Shown here: positions 15,691 to 24,003 of the stretch, piece after piece
Layout of the letters: each line of letters starts with the position of its first letter
How positions within the stretch are numbered: position 1 is the first letter of the stretch
Assembly: GCA_041687675.1 (NCBI GenBank)
Contig: JAWLBM010000037.1
Coordinates: forward strand, 1-46,791
Direction of reading: 5' to 3'
Length of the DNA stretch: 46,791 nt
Source of the DNA: JAWLBM01 sp041687675
GTDB taxonomy: Bacteria; Pseudomonadota; Alphaproteobacteria; Rhizobiales; Pleomorphomonadaceae
Program-made: the position numbers and the translations under genes
The notes under the pieces: model-generated
The model's database searches: none
The model's input: only the letters and a program-made list of their open reading frames with translations
What the model was told of the DNA's origin: nothing

Positions 15691-16635
15691 GTGGGCAAGG
15701 GTAGGACGGATCCCACCAGCGTGCCCCGCAACTACGAGGGCATCGTCAACCGCATCACCGAGGAATACGCCGGGCTGTCCGCCGGCTTCCAGCAGATCGC
15801 CCGCTTCTTCACCCAGAACCCCAATGTGGTGGCGCTGGAATCGATCAACGCCGTGGCCGCCCAGTGCGGCACGCACCCCTCCTCGCTGGTGCGCTTCGCC
15901 CAGAACTTCGGCTATTCCGGCTTCAAGGAGATGCAGGCGGTGTTCCAGACCCGCCTCGCCACCGCCGCGCCCGGCTTCCGCGAGCGGATCAGCGCGCTGG
16001 AGGGCGAGCTGAAGCGCAACGTCGAGCAAACCAACCGCGGCTACCTCCGCGACCTCGTTGTGCGGGACATCGCGGCGCTGCAGGACCTCCTGGAGGGCAT
16101 CGGCGAGGAGGCCCTCGCCGAGGCGGCCGAACTCCTCTGCGACGCCGAGGTGATCTACGTGGCCGGCCAGCTTCGCTCCGAGCCGATCGCGCAACTCATG
16201 CGCTACCTGATGACGATGCTGAAGCGCCCCGTGATCCTGCTCGATCCGGCGGGCGGGCTTGCGCCGGAGATGGCGGTGACCATGCGCCCCGGCGACGTCC
16301 TCGTCGCCATCGCCTTCCGCCACTACGCCAAGGAGGTGGTGGCGATCGCCGAGGGGGCGGCCGCCGCCGCAACGCCGGTGATCGCCATCACGGATAGCCC
16401 GCTGTCGCCGCTCGCCAAGGACGCCCGGGTGCTCTTCACCGTGCCGGAGGACGAGTACACCTTCTCGCGCTCGCTGGCCGCGCCGATGTGCCTCGTCCAG
16501 TGCATCGCGGTCGCGACCGCCGCCCGGCTGCAGCCGGGCCGGGACGCCTCGCCGCGGATCCCGACGGTCACCGGCATGGCCCGCGGGCGCTCCGGGGCCG
16601 AGCCGCGCCGCGGCCGGGCGACGGTGCGCGGCTAG
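15691..16635 (+). CDS. iolR: RpiR-family transcriptional regulator (IolR-like)
   Basis: A 314-residue RpiR/MurR regulator. The N-terminal HTH_6 region includes LSAGFQQIARFFTQNPNVVA, then SINAVAAQCGTHPSSLVRFAQNFGYSGFKEMQ (about residues 28-93). A C-terminal SIS sugar-phosphate-binding domain spans about residues 130-270 (IYVAGQLRSEPIAQLM, VLVAIAFRHYAKEV, VIAITDSPLSPLAKDA). The start is GTG at 15691 after GGGAGGAG. A basic, low-complexity tail follows the SIS domain. Position between inositol genes and the twin palindromes in three nearby promoters point to an IolR-type repressor that responds to an inositol-derived phosphorylated intermediate. Family is sure; the regulon is inferred from the shared sites. 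Confidence 0.88.
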   Translation: MGKGRTDPTSVPRNYEGIVNRITEEYAGLSAGFQQIARFFTQNPNVVALESINAVAAQCGTHPSSLVRFAQNFGYSGFKEMQAVFQTRLATAAPGFRERISALEGELKRNVEQTNRGYLRDLVVRDIAALQDLLEGIGEEALAEAAELLCDAEVIYVAGQLRSEPIAQLMRYLMTMLKRPVILLDPAGGLAPEMAVTMRPGDVLVAIAFRHYAKEVVAIAEGAAAAATPVIAITDSPLSPLAKDARVLFTVPEDEYTFSRSLAAPMCLVQCIAVATAARLQPGRDASPRIPTVTGMARGRSGAEPRRGRATVRG

Positions 16636-16645
16636 GCTCCTTCAT

Positions 16646-16688
16646 GGAATACATCTTGCAGAAAACTGTGCTCTAGAATAATCGTTCC
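16646..16688 (+). promoter_or_regulatory. iolD promoter with twin IolR-type operator
   Basis: TTGCAG (16656), a 17-bp spacer and TAATCG (16679) make the promoter. GGAATACATCTTGC (16646-16659) ends in the -35 box and AGAATAATCGTTCC (16675-16688) is centred on the -10 box, with centres 29 bp apart. The transcript would start about 55 bp before the iolD ATG. Confidence 0.68.
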
Positions 16689-16744
16689 AAAACTCGCGGC
16701 CGACAGGGATGAGACGGCCGGACGACGTTCCCGGGAGGAAAGGC

Positions 16745-18586
16745 ATGTCGACGATCCGCTTGACCATGGCGCAGGCGCTCGTGCGCTATCTCTGCAACCA
16801 GTACACGATGGTGGACGGGGAGAAGGTGCCGCTGTTTCCCGGCGTCTTCGCCATCTTCGGCCACGGCAACGTGACCTGCCTCTCCGAGGCGCTGGAGGAG
16901 GTCAAGGACCGGCTGCCGACCTGGCGCGGCCAGAACGAGCAGTCGATGGCCCTCGCGGCGATCGGCTTCGCCAAGGCCAGGCGCCGCCGGCAGATCATGG
17001 TGGCCACCTCGTCGATCGGGCCGGGCGCGCTCAACATGATGACCGCCGCCGGCGTCGCCCACTCCAACCGCCTGCCGGTGCTGCTCATCGCCGGCGACAC
17101 CTTCATGAACCGCCGGCCGGACCCGGTGCTGCAGCAGCTGGAGCACTTCAACAACCCGTCCGTCACGGTGAACGACGCCTTCAAGGCGGTCACCCGCTAC
17201 TGGGACCGGATCGTCCACCCGGAGCAGATCATCTCCTCGCTGCCGCAGGCCGTCGCGACGATGCTCGATCCGGCCGACTGCGGGCCGGCCTTCATCGCCC
17301 TGCCGCAGGACGTGCAGGAACTCGCCTGCGACTATCCGGAGGCCTTCTTCGAGGAGACCGTCCACATGGTGCCGCGGCCGCGGCCGGACCGCGACCGGCT
17401 CGCCCGCGCCGTCGACCTGCTGAAGGGGGCGAAGCGCCCGCTCGTCATCTCCGGCGGCGGCGTGCGCTACTCCGGCGCCGAGGACCTCCTCGGCGAGTTC
17501 GCCGGGAAGCACGGCCTGCCGGTCACCGAGACCGTGGCCGGCAAGGGCGCCCTCACCCACGACCACCCGGCCCATGTCGGCCCGATCGGCATCCTCGGGT
17601 CGACCTCCGCCAACGCGCTCGCCGCCGAGGCGGACGTGATCGTGGCGGTCGGCACCCGCCTGCAGGACTTCACCACCGGGTCCTGGACCTGCTTCGCGCC
17701 CGACGCGACCTTCGTCTCGATCAATGCCGCGCGCTTCGACGCCACCAAGCACCGGGCCCTCGCCGTCGTCGGCGACGCCCGCGAGACGCTGGCCGAGATG
17801 GCCGCGGCGCTCGAGGGCTGGACCGTCGACCCGGCCTGGACGGAGCGCGGCCGCCGCGAGTTCGCCGCCTGGAACACGGCGCTCGACGGCTTCCAGAAGC
17901 CGACCAACGACCCGATTCCGACCTATGCCCAGGTGGTCGGCGTGGTCAACGCCAAGGCGGGCGACCGCGACCTGATGATCGCCGCCGCCGGCGGCCTGCC
18001 GGGCGAGGTGATGAAGAACTGGCGGGTCAAGGCGCCGAACACCTTCGACCTCGAGTTCGGCTTCTCCTGCATGGGCTACGAGATCGCCGCCGGCTGGGGC
18101 GCGGCGATGGCCGATCCCACCCGCACCCCGATCGTGATGGTCGGCGACGGCACCTACCTGATGATGAACTCGGACATCTACTCCTCGGTGCTGACGGGCC
18201 ACAAGATGATCGTCGTCGTCTGCGACAACGGCGGCTACGCGGTGATCAACCGGCTGCAGAACGGCAAGGGCGTGCCCTCCTTCAACAACCTGATCAAGGA
18301 CTGCCGCGTGAAGGAGCCCTTCGGCGTGGACTTCGCCAAGCACGCGGAGTCGATGGGCGCCCTCACCCGCAAGGTGGACAGCCTCGCCGACCTCGCCCAG
18401 GCGATGGACTGGGCGAAGACGACCGACCGCACCACCGTGATCACCATCGTCTCCGACGCCTTCACCTGGACGCCGGGCGACGCCTGGTGGGACGTCGGCG
18501 TGCCGGAGGTCAGCAACAGCGAGACCGTCCGCGCCGCCCACGCCGCCCAGGCGGACGGCCGCCGCAAGCAGCGCGTCGGCGTCTGA
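16745..18586 (+). CDS. iolD: 3D-(3,5/4)-trihydroxycyclohexane-1,2-dione hydrolase IolD
   Basis: A 613-residue thiamine-diphosphate enzyme of the usual IolD length. The N-terminal part reads LTMAQALVRYLCNQYT and GVFAIFGHGNVTCLSEAL, with the Glu region WRGQNEQSMALAAIGFA. The C-terminal ThDP-binding motif runs from MVGDGTYLMMNSDIYSSV to DNGGYAVINRLQ. It opens the trihydroxycyclohexanedione ring to 5-deoxy-glucuronate. The ATG at 16745 follows GGGAGGAAAGG. First gene of iolD-iolE-SDR. The following step, IolB, is not in the window, nor are IolC and IolA homologues, so the pathway must be completed elsewhere. Confidence 0.95.
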   Translation: MSTIRLTMAQALVRYLCNQYTMVDGEKVPLFPGVFAIFGHGNVTCLSEALEEVKDRLPTWRGQNEQSMALAAIGFAKARRRRQIMVATSSIGPGALNMMTAAGVAHSNRLPVLLIAGDTFMNRRPDPVLQQLEHFNNPSVTVNDAFKAVTRYWDRIVHPEQIISSLPQAVATMLDPADCGPAFIALPQDVQELACDYPEAFFEETVHMVPRPRPDRDRLARAVDLLKGAKRPLVISGGGVRYSGAEDLLGEFAGKHGLPVTETVAGKGALTHDHPAHVGPIGILGSTSANALAAEADVIVAVGTRLQDFTTGSWTCFAPDATFVSINAARFDATKHRALAVVGDARETLAEMAAALEGWTVDPAWTERGRREFAAWNTALDGFQKPTNDPIPTYAQVVGVVNAKAGDRDLMIAAAGGLPGEVMKNWRVKAPNTFDLEFGFSCMGYEIAAGWGAAMADPTRTPIVMVGDGTYLMMNSDIYSSVLTGHKMIVVVCDNGGYAVINRLQNGKGVPSFNNLIKDCRVKEPFGVDFAKHAESMGALTRKVDSLADLAQAMDWAKTTDRTTVITIVSDAFTWTPGDAWWDVGVPEVSNSETVRAAHAAQADGRRKQRVGV

Positions 18587-18597
18587 GCGAACCCTTT

Positions 18598-18620
18598 CGC
18601 GGCCGCGAGGCGCGGCCGCG
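18598..18620 (+). terminator. Hairpin between iolD and iolE
   Basis: Perfect 10-bp arms, CGCGGCCGCG at 18598-18607 and 18611-18620 (the arm is its own complement), around a three-base loop, 12 bases after the iolD stop and 22 before iolE. No U-run follows. It is more likely an intercistronic stabiliser than a full stop signal. Confidence 0.5.
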
Positions 18621-18641
18621 CTCTTCCCGGAGTGGACCTGC

Positions 18642-19541
18642 ATGAAAGCGAAGCTGGGCATCGCGCCCATCGCCTGGTGGAACGACGACCTGCCGGAGAT
18701 CAGCGGCGACATCAGCCTGGAGGGCTGCCTGCAGGAGGCTCGCGAGGCCGGCTTCACCGGCATGGAGACCGGCCGCCGCTTCCCGATGGACCCGGCCGTG
18801 CTCGGCCCGATCCTCGAGGCGAACCAGATGCGCGTCTGCGGCGGCTGGTTCTCCGGCCGCCTGCTCGACGGCGACATCGAGGAGGAGAAGGACCGCATCG
18901 CCGCCCAGATGGCGCTGTTCAAGGCGGTGGACGCGCCCTGCATCGTCTACGGCGAGACCGCCGGCACCATCCAGGGCGACCGGCACGCGCCGCTCGCCAC
19001 CCGCCGCCGCCTGTCGGAGGACGAGATCAGGGCCTACGGCCGCAAGATGACGGCCTTCGCCGAGTGGTGCGCCGGCGAGGGCATGCCGATCTCCTACCAC
19101 CACCACATGGCCGCGCCGATCGAGAGCGAGGAGGACGTCGACCTGCTGATGAAGCACTCCGGCGAGGCGCTGCCGCTGCTCTACGACGCCGGCCACATGG
19201 CCTTCGCCGGCGGCGACGTGATGCGGGTGATCGACAGGCACCACGCCCGGATCAGCCACGTCCACACCAAGGACGTGCGGATGCCGGTGATCGAGGCCCT
19301 CGACCGCAGCCGGGAGAGCTTCCTCGACGCGGTGCTGAAGGGCGCCTTCACCGTGCCGGGCGACGGCAGCCTCGACTTCGAGGCGATCGTGAAGAAGCTC
19401 GCCTCCTACGGCTACGAGGGCTGGTTCGTGGTCGAGGCCGAGCAGGACCCGAAGATGGCCCCGCCGCTCGAGATGGCGAAGATCGGACACAGGGAACTGA
19501 TGCGCGTGATGGCCGCGGCCGGATACACGGTGGAGGAATGA
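18642..19541 (+). CDS. iolE: Myo-inosose-2 dehydratase IolE
   Basis: A 299-residue TIM-barrel protein of the xylose isomerase-like superfamily, matching IolE in length and wording: IAPIAWWNDDLPEI at the start, AREAGFTGMETGRRFP, the metal-site stretch ISYHHHMAAPIESEEDVDLLM, LYDAGHMAFAGGD and HVHTKDVR. It dehydrates inosose to the trihydroxycyclohexanedione that IolD then hydrolyses. The ATG at 18642 has GGAGTGGA upstream. The stop is one base away from the following SDR gene, so these two are tightly linked in one operon. Confidence 0.95.
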   Translation: MKAKLGIAPIAWWNDDLPEISGDISLEGCLQEAREAGFTGMETGRRFPMDPAVLGPILEANQMRVCGGWFSGRLLDGDIEEEKDRIAAQMALFKAVDAPCIVYGETAGTIQGDRHAPLATRRRLSEDEIRAYGRKMTAFAEWCAGEGMPISYHHHMAAPIESEEDVDLLMKHSGEALPLLYDAGHMAFAGGDVMRVIDRHHARISHVHTKDVRMPVIEALDRSRESFLDAVLKGAFTVPGDGSLDFEAIVKKLASYGYEGWFVVEAEQDPKMAPPLEMAKIGHRELMRVMAAAGYTVEE

Positions 19542-19542
19542 G

Positions 19543-20352
19543 ATGAGCCGACTGGATGGAAAGATCGCCGTCGTCACCGGCGGAACGCAGGGCCTCGGGG
19601 CCGCGATCGCGCGGCTCTTCGCCGACCGCGGCGCGGCCGGCCTCGTCATCTGCGGCCGCTCGGAGGGCAAGGGCGAGGCCAAGGCCCGCGAGATCGAGGG
19701 CGCGACGGGAGTGAGGACGCATTTCGTCGCCGCCGACCTCGGCGAGGTGGAGGACTGCCGCAAGGTGATCGCCGCCGCCGACGAGGCCTTCGGCCGGATC
19801 GACGCGCTGGTCAACGCCGCCGCGATCACGGACCGCGGCACCATCGTCGACACCTCGCCGGACCTCTTCGACCGGATGTTCGCGGTGAACGTCCGCGGAC
19901 CCTTCTTCCTGATGCAGGACACCATCAAGGTGATGCTGCGCGAGAAGACCGAGGGCACCATCGTCAACATCGCGTCGATGTCGTCGAAGGCCGGCCAGCC
20001 CTTCATCTCCGCCTATTGCGCCTCCAAGGGCGCGCTGGCGACGCTGACGATGAACACGGCCTACTCGGTGATGCGCAACCGCATCCGCGTCAACGGCCTC
20101 AACATCGGCTGGATGGCCTCCGACGGCGAGGACCGGATCCAGCGCGAGTACCACGGCGCCGCCCCGGACTGGCTCGAGAAGGCCGCCGCGGCGCAGCCTT
20201 TCGGCCGCCTGATCGACCCGGCCGAGGTGGCCCGGGCCGTCGCCTATCTCTCCAGCGGGGAATCCGGCCTGATGACGGGCTCGATGATCAACTTCGACCA
20301 GTCGATCTGGGGCGCCTACGACAGCCCCCCGCATCCGGCAAAGCCGATGTGA
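19543..20352 (+). CDS. SDR-family oxidoreductase in the inositol operon
   Basis: A 269-residue classical short-chain dehydrogenase with cofactor motif VVTGGTQGLGAAIA, NAAA at the NNAG position, the catalytic Ser in NIASMSSKAG and the Tyr/Lys pair in YCASKG. The family converts alcohols and ketones with NAD(P)(H). The ATG at 19543 follows the iolE TGA by one base. Its place after iolDE suggests action on an inositol stereoisomer or inosose, similar to scyllo-inositol or other inositol dehydrogenases in such operons, but the substrate cannot be read from the sequence. The QSIWGAYD tail after the last beta strand is a long, unusual C-terminus. Confidence 0.85.
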   Translation: MSRLDGKIAVVTGGTQGLGAAIARLFADRGAAGLVICGRSEGKGEAKAREIEGATGVRTHFVAADLGEVEDCRKVIAAADEAFGRIDALVNAAAITDRGTIVDTSPDLFDRMFAVNVRGPFFLMQDTIKVMLREKTEGTIVNIASMSSKAGQPFISAYCASKGALATLTMNTAYSVMRNRIRVNGLNIGWMASDGEDRIQREYHGAAPDWLEKAAAAQPFGRLIDPAEVARAVAYLSSGESGLMTGSMINFDQSIWGAYDSPPHPAKPM

Positions 20353-20448
20353 TCGCGGACGGGACGGCGGGCCGCTCCGCCGTGAGGTTCCGCGGCCGGG
20401 TCGCCGCGGCAACCGCGACGGTTCGTCTCGCCAGCCCTGAGACTCCCT

Positions 20449-20466
20449 GCCGGGCCGTGGCCCGGC
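20449..20466. terminator. Bidirectional hairpin between SDR and minE
   Basis: An almost uninterrupted inverted repeat, GCCGGGCC-GT-GGCCCGGC, lies between the convergent ends of the inositol operon (stop 20352) and minE (stop 20471). It probably serves as a shared transcription end point. No U-run is seen on either side. Confidence 0.5.
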
Positions 20467-20470
20467 GGGG

Positions 20471-20746
20471 TCAGGCGCCGACGGCGCGGCGGACCGGTTC
20501 CGCCGTCGGGATCTCGATGTCGACCTCGAGGGTCGAGACGTCGCTGCCCCGCTCCATCTTGACCATCACCTTCTCCCGGTCGATCGACACGTGGCGGGCG
20601 ATGACCTCGAGGATCTCCTCGCGCAGCTTGGCGACGAGGTCGGACTGGCCGCTGGTGGCGGCCCGCTCGTGGGCGAGGAGGATCTGGAGGCGGTCCCGCG
20701 CCGCGGGCGCGGTCGGCCTCCTGGCGAAGAAGTTGAGCAGGTTCAT
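20471..20746 (-). CDS. minE: Cell division topological specificity factor MinE
   Basis: A 91-residue MinE. The amphipathic N-terminus MNLLNFFARR is followed by the MinD-binding stretch RDRLQILLAHERA and a C-terminal beta-strand dimer domain containing VMVKMERGSDVSTLEVDIEIP. It stimulates MinD ATPase at the membrane and drives the pole-to-pole oscillation that keeps MinC away from mid-cell. The start overlaps the stop of minD (20743-20745), so synthesis is coupled. Normal length and order for minCDE. Confidence 0.95.
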   Translation of the reverse strand: MNLLNFFARRPTAPAARDRLQILLAHERAATSGQSDLVAKLREEILEVIARHVSIDREKVMVKMERGSDVSTLEVDIEIPTAEPVRRAVGA

Positions 20747-21561
20747 GCAACCCTCCGACCGAAGAACCCGGCGAACAGGCTGCGCCTTTCCGCCGCCGGC
20801 ACGCTCACGGGCACGTCGATGCCCATCAGCCGCTGGGCGGCCTGCAGGTAGGCCCTGGCGGCCGTGCTCGCCGGATTGCTGAGCGTGACCGGGGAGCCGA
20901 GGTTGGAAGCGTTGAGGATCGCCTTGCTCTCCGGAATGATGCCGAGCAGCGGGATCGACAGGATGTCGAGCACGTCCTCGGTCTTCAGCATCTCCCCGCG
21001 CTCGGCCCGGCCGGCGTCGTAGCGGGTGAGGAGGAGGTGCTTCTCCATCTTCTCGCCCCGCTCGGCGCGCGCGGTCTTGCTGTCGAGGAGGCCGATGATG
21101 CGGTCGCTGTCGCGCACCGAGGAGACCTCGGGGTTGGTCACCACGATGGCGACGTCGGCATGGCGCATCGCCAGGGTGGCGCCGCGCTCGATGCCGGCGG
21201 GGCTGTCGCAGATGACCCAGTCGAACCGCTCCTTGAGCTGGTCGATGACCTTGGCGACGCCCTCCTCGGAGAGGGCGTCCTTGTCGCGGGTCTGCGAGGC
21301 CGCCAGCAGCGACAGCATCTCCACCCGCTTGTCTTTGATCAGGGCCTGGTTGAGGTTGGCGTCGCCCTGGACGACGTTGATGAGGTCGTAGACCACGCGG
21401 CGCTCGGCGCCGAGAACGAGGTCGAGATTGCGCAGGCCGACGTCGAAGTCGACGACGACGACGCTCTGGCCGCTCAGGGCGAGGGCCGCACCGAGCGCCG
21501 CGGTCGACGTCGTCTTGCCCACGCCGCCCTTTCCGGATGTGACTACCAGGACCTTGGACAT
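20743..21561 (-). CDS. minD: Septum-site determining ATPase MinD
   Basis: A 272-residue ParA/MinD ATPase with the deviant Walker A KGGVGKTTS, DFDVGLRNLDLVLG, and the Walker B-like VICDSPAGIERG. A C-terminal amphipathic membrane-targeting helix is likely within ERRSLFAGFFGRR. It binds the membrane as an ATP dimer and recruits MinC. I chose the ATG at 21561 (MSKVLVV) because MinD proteins start here and AGGAAC lies in front; a further in-frame ATG at 21576 would add only five residues. Middle gene of minC-D-E. Confidence 0.95.
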   Translation of the reverse strand: MSKVLVVTSGKGGVGKTTSTAALGAALALSGQSVVVVDFDVGLRNLDLVLGAERRVVYDLINVVQGDANLNQALIKDKRVEMLSLLAASQTRDKDALSEEGVAKVIDQLKERFDWVICDSPAGIERGATLAMRHADVAIVVTNPEVSSVRDSDRIIGLLDSKTARAERGEKMEKHLLLTRYDAGRAERGEMLKTEDVLDILSIPLLGIIPESKAILNASNLGSPVTLSNPASTAARAYLQAAQRLMGIDVPVSVPAAERRSLFAGFFGRRVA

Positions 21562-21578
21562 ACCCGTGTTCCTCATGC

Positions 21579-22349
21579 TCAGTCGAAAGCGGTCATCATG
21601 ATGGTCTCGCCATCCAGCCAGACCTGGATGGGACGGCCGCGCAGGGTTGGGCTCAGATCGTCGGCGGTCTGGTAGAGGCCGTCGATGGCGACGAGTTCCG
21701 CCTCGAACTTCTGGCAGAAGATCCGGGCCTTGGAATTGCCGGCCGATCCGGCGAGGGCGCGGCCGCGCAGGGCGCCGTAGATGTGGATCGAGCCGCCGGC
21801 GATGATCTCCGAACCGGAGGCGACCGAGCCGATGACGGTGACGTCGCCTTCCGGGAAGACGATCGACTGGCCGGAGCGGACCGGCTCGTCGACCACCAGC
21901 GAGGGGATCTGCGCCGGGGTGTGGACCTGGACCGGCGGAGGGGCGTCCGGCGTCTCCACCGAGGGCCGCGCCCCGTCCGCCGGGGCCGCGGCGTCGGCGG
22001 CCGGGGCCTCCTCCACCGGCGCGGGCATGTCGTCGACGGTGCGCCCGCCGCTGAGCGCCGGCGGCAGGCCCCAGCCGAGGGCGGAGGACTTCGCGCCCTC
22101 CACGCCCATGACCCGCACGCGGCGCTGCCACAGGTCCTGGACCAGCTGCTCCAGGCCTGCCTTGTCGAGGCCGAGCGCCTTCACGTCCAGCACCACCGGA
22201 CGGTTGAAGAAGAAGCTCGGCGAGCGGTCGCGGAGGTCGTCGAACTGGGCGAACCACTCGTCCAGCGGGTACTCGGGGGCGAGCACCAGGGCGAGAAAGC
22301 TCCGGCCTCGGAAACGGATCGTCTTGCGGGGTTGGACTGCGATATCCAT
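21579..22349 (-). CDS. minC: Septum-site determining protein MinC
   Basis: A 256-residue MinC. The N-terminal FtsZ-antagonist domain covers about residues 1-105 (FLALVLAPEYPLDEWFAQ, FFFNRPVVLDVKALGLD). A proline/alanine-rich linker follows (about 108-145). The C-terminal beta-helix domain includes SIVFPEGDVTVIGSVASGSE, IHIYGALRGRALAG and NSKARIFCQKFEAELVAIDG, which binds MinD. It blocks Z-ring assembly away from mid-cell. It opens the minCDE operon; the 173-bp upstream gap has a 14-bp palindrome and TTAA-N7 patterns reminiscent of CtrA boxes. Confidence 0.95.
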   Translation of the reverse strand: MDIAVQPRKTIRFRGRSFLALVLAPEYPLDEWFAQFDDLRDRSPSFFFNRPVVLDVKALGLDKAGLEQLVQDLWQRRVRVMGVEGAKSSALGWGLPPALSGGRTVDDMPAPVEEAPAADAAAPADGARPSVETPDAPPPVQVHTPAQIPSLVVDEPVRSGQSIVFPEGDVTVIGSVASGSEIIAGGSIHIYGALRGRALAGSAGNSKARIFCQKFEAELVAIDGLYQTADDLSPTLRGRPIQVWLDGETIMMTAFD

Positions 22350-22399
22350 CGGAGCACTTCGGGTCTGGGATCTCCCCCAAGAAGTGCCCCGACGATGGT

Positions 22400-22428
22400 T
22401 ACCGAATGGTTAACGTTAACCGTCCGTT
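22400..22428 (-). promoter_or_regulatory. Possible CtrA-type box upstream of minC
   Basis: The perfect palindrome GGTTAACGTTAACC (22408-22421) lies 59 bp before minC. It overlaps TTAC-N7-TTAA (22400-22414, plus strand) and TTAA-N7-TTCA (about 22416-22430), both near the CtrA consensus TTAA-N7-TTAA. It could alternatively be the site of another dimeric regulator. Confidence 0.4.
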
Positions 22429-22522
22429 CACTCCGGATAACAATTCCTGAAGCTGCCGCCGGACCTTCGGGAAAGCCGCCAAGCGCCCGGCACGCGGCGC
22501 AAAAAGGGCGCTCACGGCGCTG

Positions 22523-23665
22523 TCAGCCGGTACCGTTGCGGAGCATTTCTCGGCCCTCCGCCAGGCGGCCCGCATCCCGCACCGGGAGGGCCGCGTAGCG
22601 GGCCTCGTCCAGGTCCCCGAGCCGTTCGATTCGCCGCCGGCGGAGACGGCCGGCGTGCATGGGCCGGGTCTCGTCCGGATGGTAGTCGAAGAAGGGGCGG
22701 CGGTTGGTGGCCGGCGCCGGGGCCGGTCCGATGCTGTACCAGATGGACATCGGCAGCCGCTTCAGCAGCGTGACCGCGAGGAGGCGCGCCGCGATCAGTG
22801 GATCATAGAAGGCGACCACCCGCATGTGGCGGGCCATGTCGGCCAGCGACTGCGCCGACAGGGAGAGGAAATAGGCATAGGCGTGGGCGTCGGCGGTGAT
22901 GAGGCGCCTCGCCCACGGAGCGAGCCAGGGCATGCCGTCGAGGTGGTGGTCCACGGTCGCCACCACCGCCCGCGCCATGCGCGGGTGGTTGCTCGACATG
23001 TTTCCCGGATAGCCGCGGTAGCCGACCAGGTAGCGGGGTACCGCGGCGAAGCGCCAGTGGCGAGCCACCTTCAACTCGAAGTCGAGGTCCTCGCAGCCGC
23101 CGAGGCCGCGCTCGGCCCAGGACGGGTCGTAGCCGCCGACGGCGAGGGCGACGTCGCGGCGGACCATCAGCGCGCTGCCGTTGCCGACGAACTTGGCGAA
23201 GAGGTGGCGGGCGGGCATGTAGCCCTCCGCCACGATCGGGCGGCCGGCCGGGATCACCCGCCCGTCGATGTCGATGCCGCGGCTGAGCACGTAGGAGGCC
23301 GCCCAGTCGCTGCCCTTGCGCGCGGACAGGTCCTCGACCTGGGCCGCGATCTTGTCGGGATGCCAGACGTCGTCCGCGTCGAGCATCGCGACCCAGGCGC
23401 CCCGCGCCGCCTCGATGCCGATGTTGCGGGCGCGGGCGACCCCGCCGTTCTGCACGTGCAGCACGCGGACCCTCGGGTCGGCGGCCGCGAATGCGTCGGC
23501 GATGGCGCCGGTCCGGTCGGTCGAGCCGTCGTCGACCACGACCACCTCGATGTCGCGGAAGGTCTGGGCGAGCGCCGACCGGAGGGTCGCCTCCAAGAAC
23601 CGCTCCATGTTGTAGGCCGGCACGACCACCGATACCAAAGGATTGCTCGAAAAGACGTTGCTCAT
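22523..23665 (-). CDS. Family 2 glycosyltransferase
   Basis: A 380-residue GT-A glycosyltransferase. The nucleotide-sugar site is seen in VSVVVPAYNMERFLEATLRS, VVVDDGSTDRT and the DXD-like MLDADDVWHPDK; a GT2-type acceptor region follows near GGYDPSWAERGLGGCEDLDFELK. It would transfer a sugar to a surface polysaccharide or lipid at the cytoplasmic face. About 100 C-terminal residues after the GT domain are basic and unassigned. The ATG at 23665 lies at the edge of a more AT-rich 340-bp stretch that probably holds its promoter. It precedes minC on the same strand by 173 bp but is probably a separate unit. Confidence 0.85.
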   Translation of the reverse strand: MSNVFSSNPLVSVVVPAYNMERFLEATLRSALAQTFRDIEVVVVDDGSTDRTGAIADAFAAADPRVRVLHVQNGGVARARNIGIEAARGAWVAMLDADDVWHPDKIAAQVEDLSARKGSDWAASYVLSRGIDIDGRVIPAGRPIVAEGYMPARHLFAKFVGNGSALMVRRDVALAVGGYDPSWAERGLGGCEDLDFELKVARHWRFAAVPRYLVGYRGYPGNMSSNHPRMARAVVATVDHHLDGMPWLAPWARRLITADAHAYAYFLSLSAQSLADMARHMRVVAFYDPLIAARLLAVTLLKRLPMSIWYSIGPAPAPATNRRPFFDYHPDETRPMHAGRLRRRRIERLGDLDEARYAALPVRDAGRLAEGREMLRNGTG

Positions 23666-24003
23666 CCGAATGACTGCCAGACTGTTGCCCTGTTACGGGC
23701 CATGTCAGAAAACACGTATGGAGAAAAAATCAACAAATGAGATTATAAAGTCACGAAGAACGCAGCACCGCAACTCTCTCTCGATCGACGAAGCCTCGAC
23801 CTTGAATCAAGTTTAACGCTCCCGGCGCGAAGCCGCCCCGGGCGGGAGCCTCGGGCGCGGTCGGATCGGAACCGCCGAGCGGCTGCACCGTTCCGCCCTG
23901 GCGTGGACCGGATGGCCTGTTCATCGGCCGACATCGGGACGGACTTGATGAGGTACGAGGTTCAGGTCGTCCGCGCGCTCCTCCCGCTGCTCAGCGGGCG
24001 GCG
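23666..24003. other. Gene-free stretch upstream of the glycosyltransferase
   Basis: About 340 bp without a supported gene. Bases 23700-23820 are noticeably AT-richer than the surroundings and lie directly upstream of the glycosyltransferase start, so they likely carry its promoter, though no clear box pair stands out. The rest leads into the ABC exporter remnant. Confidence 0.5.
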
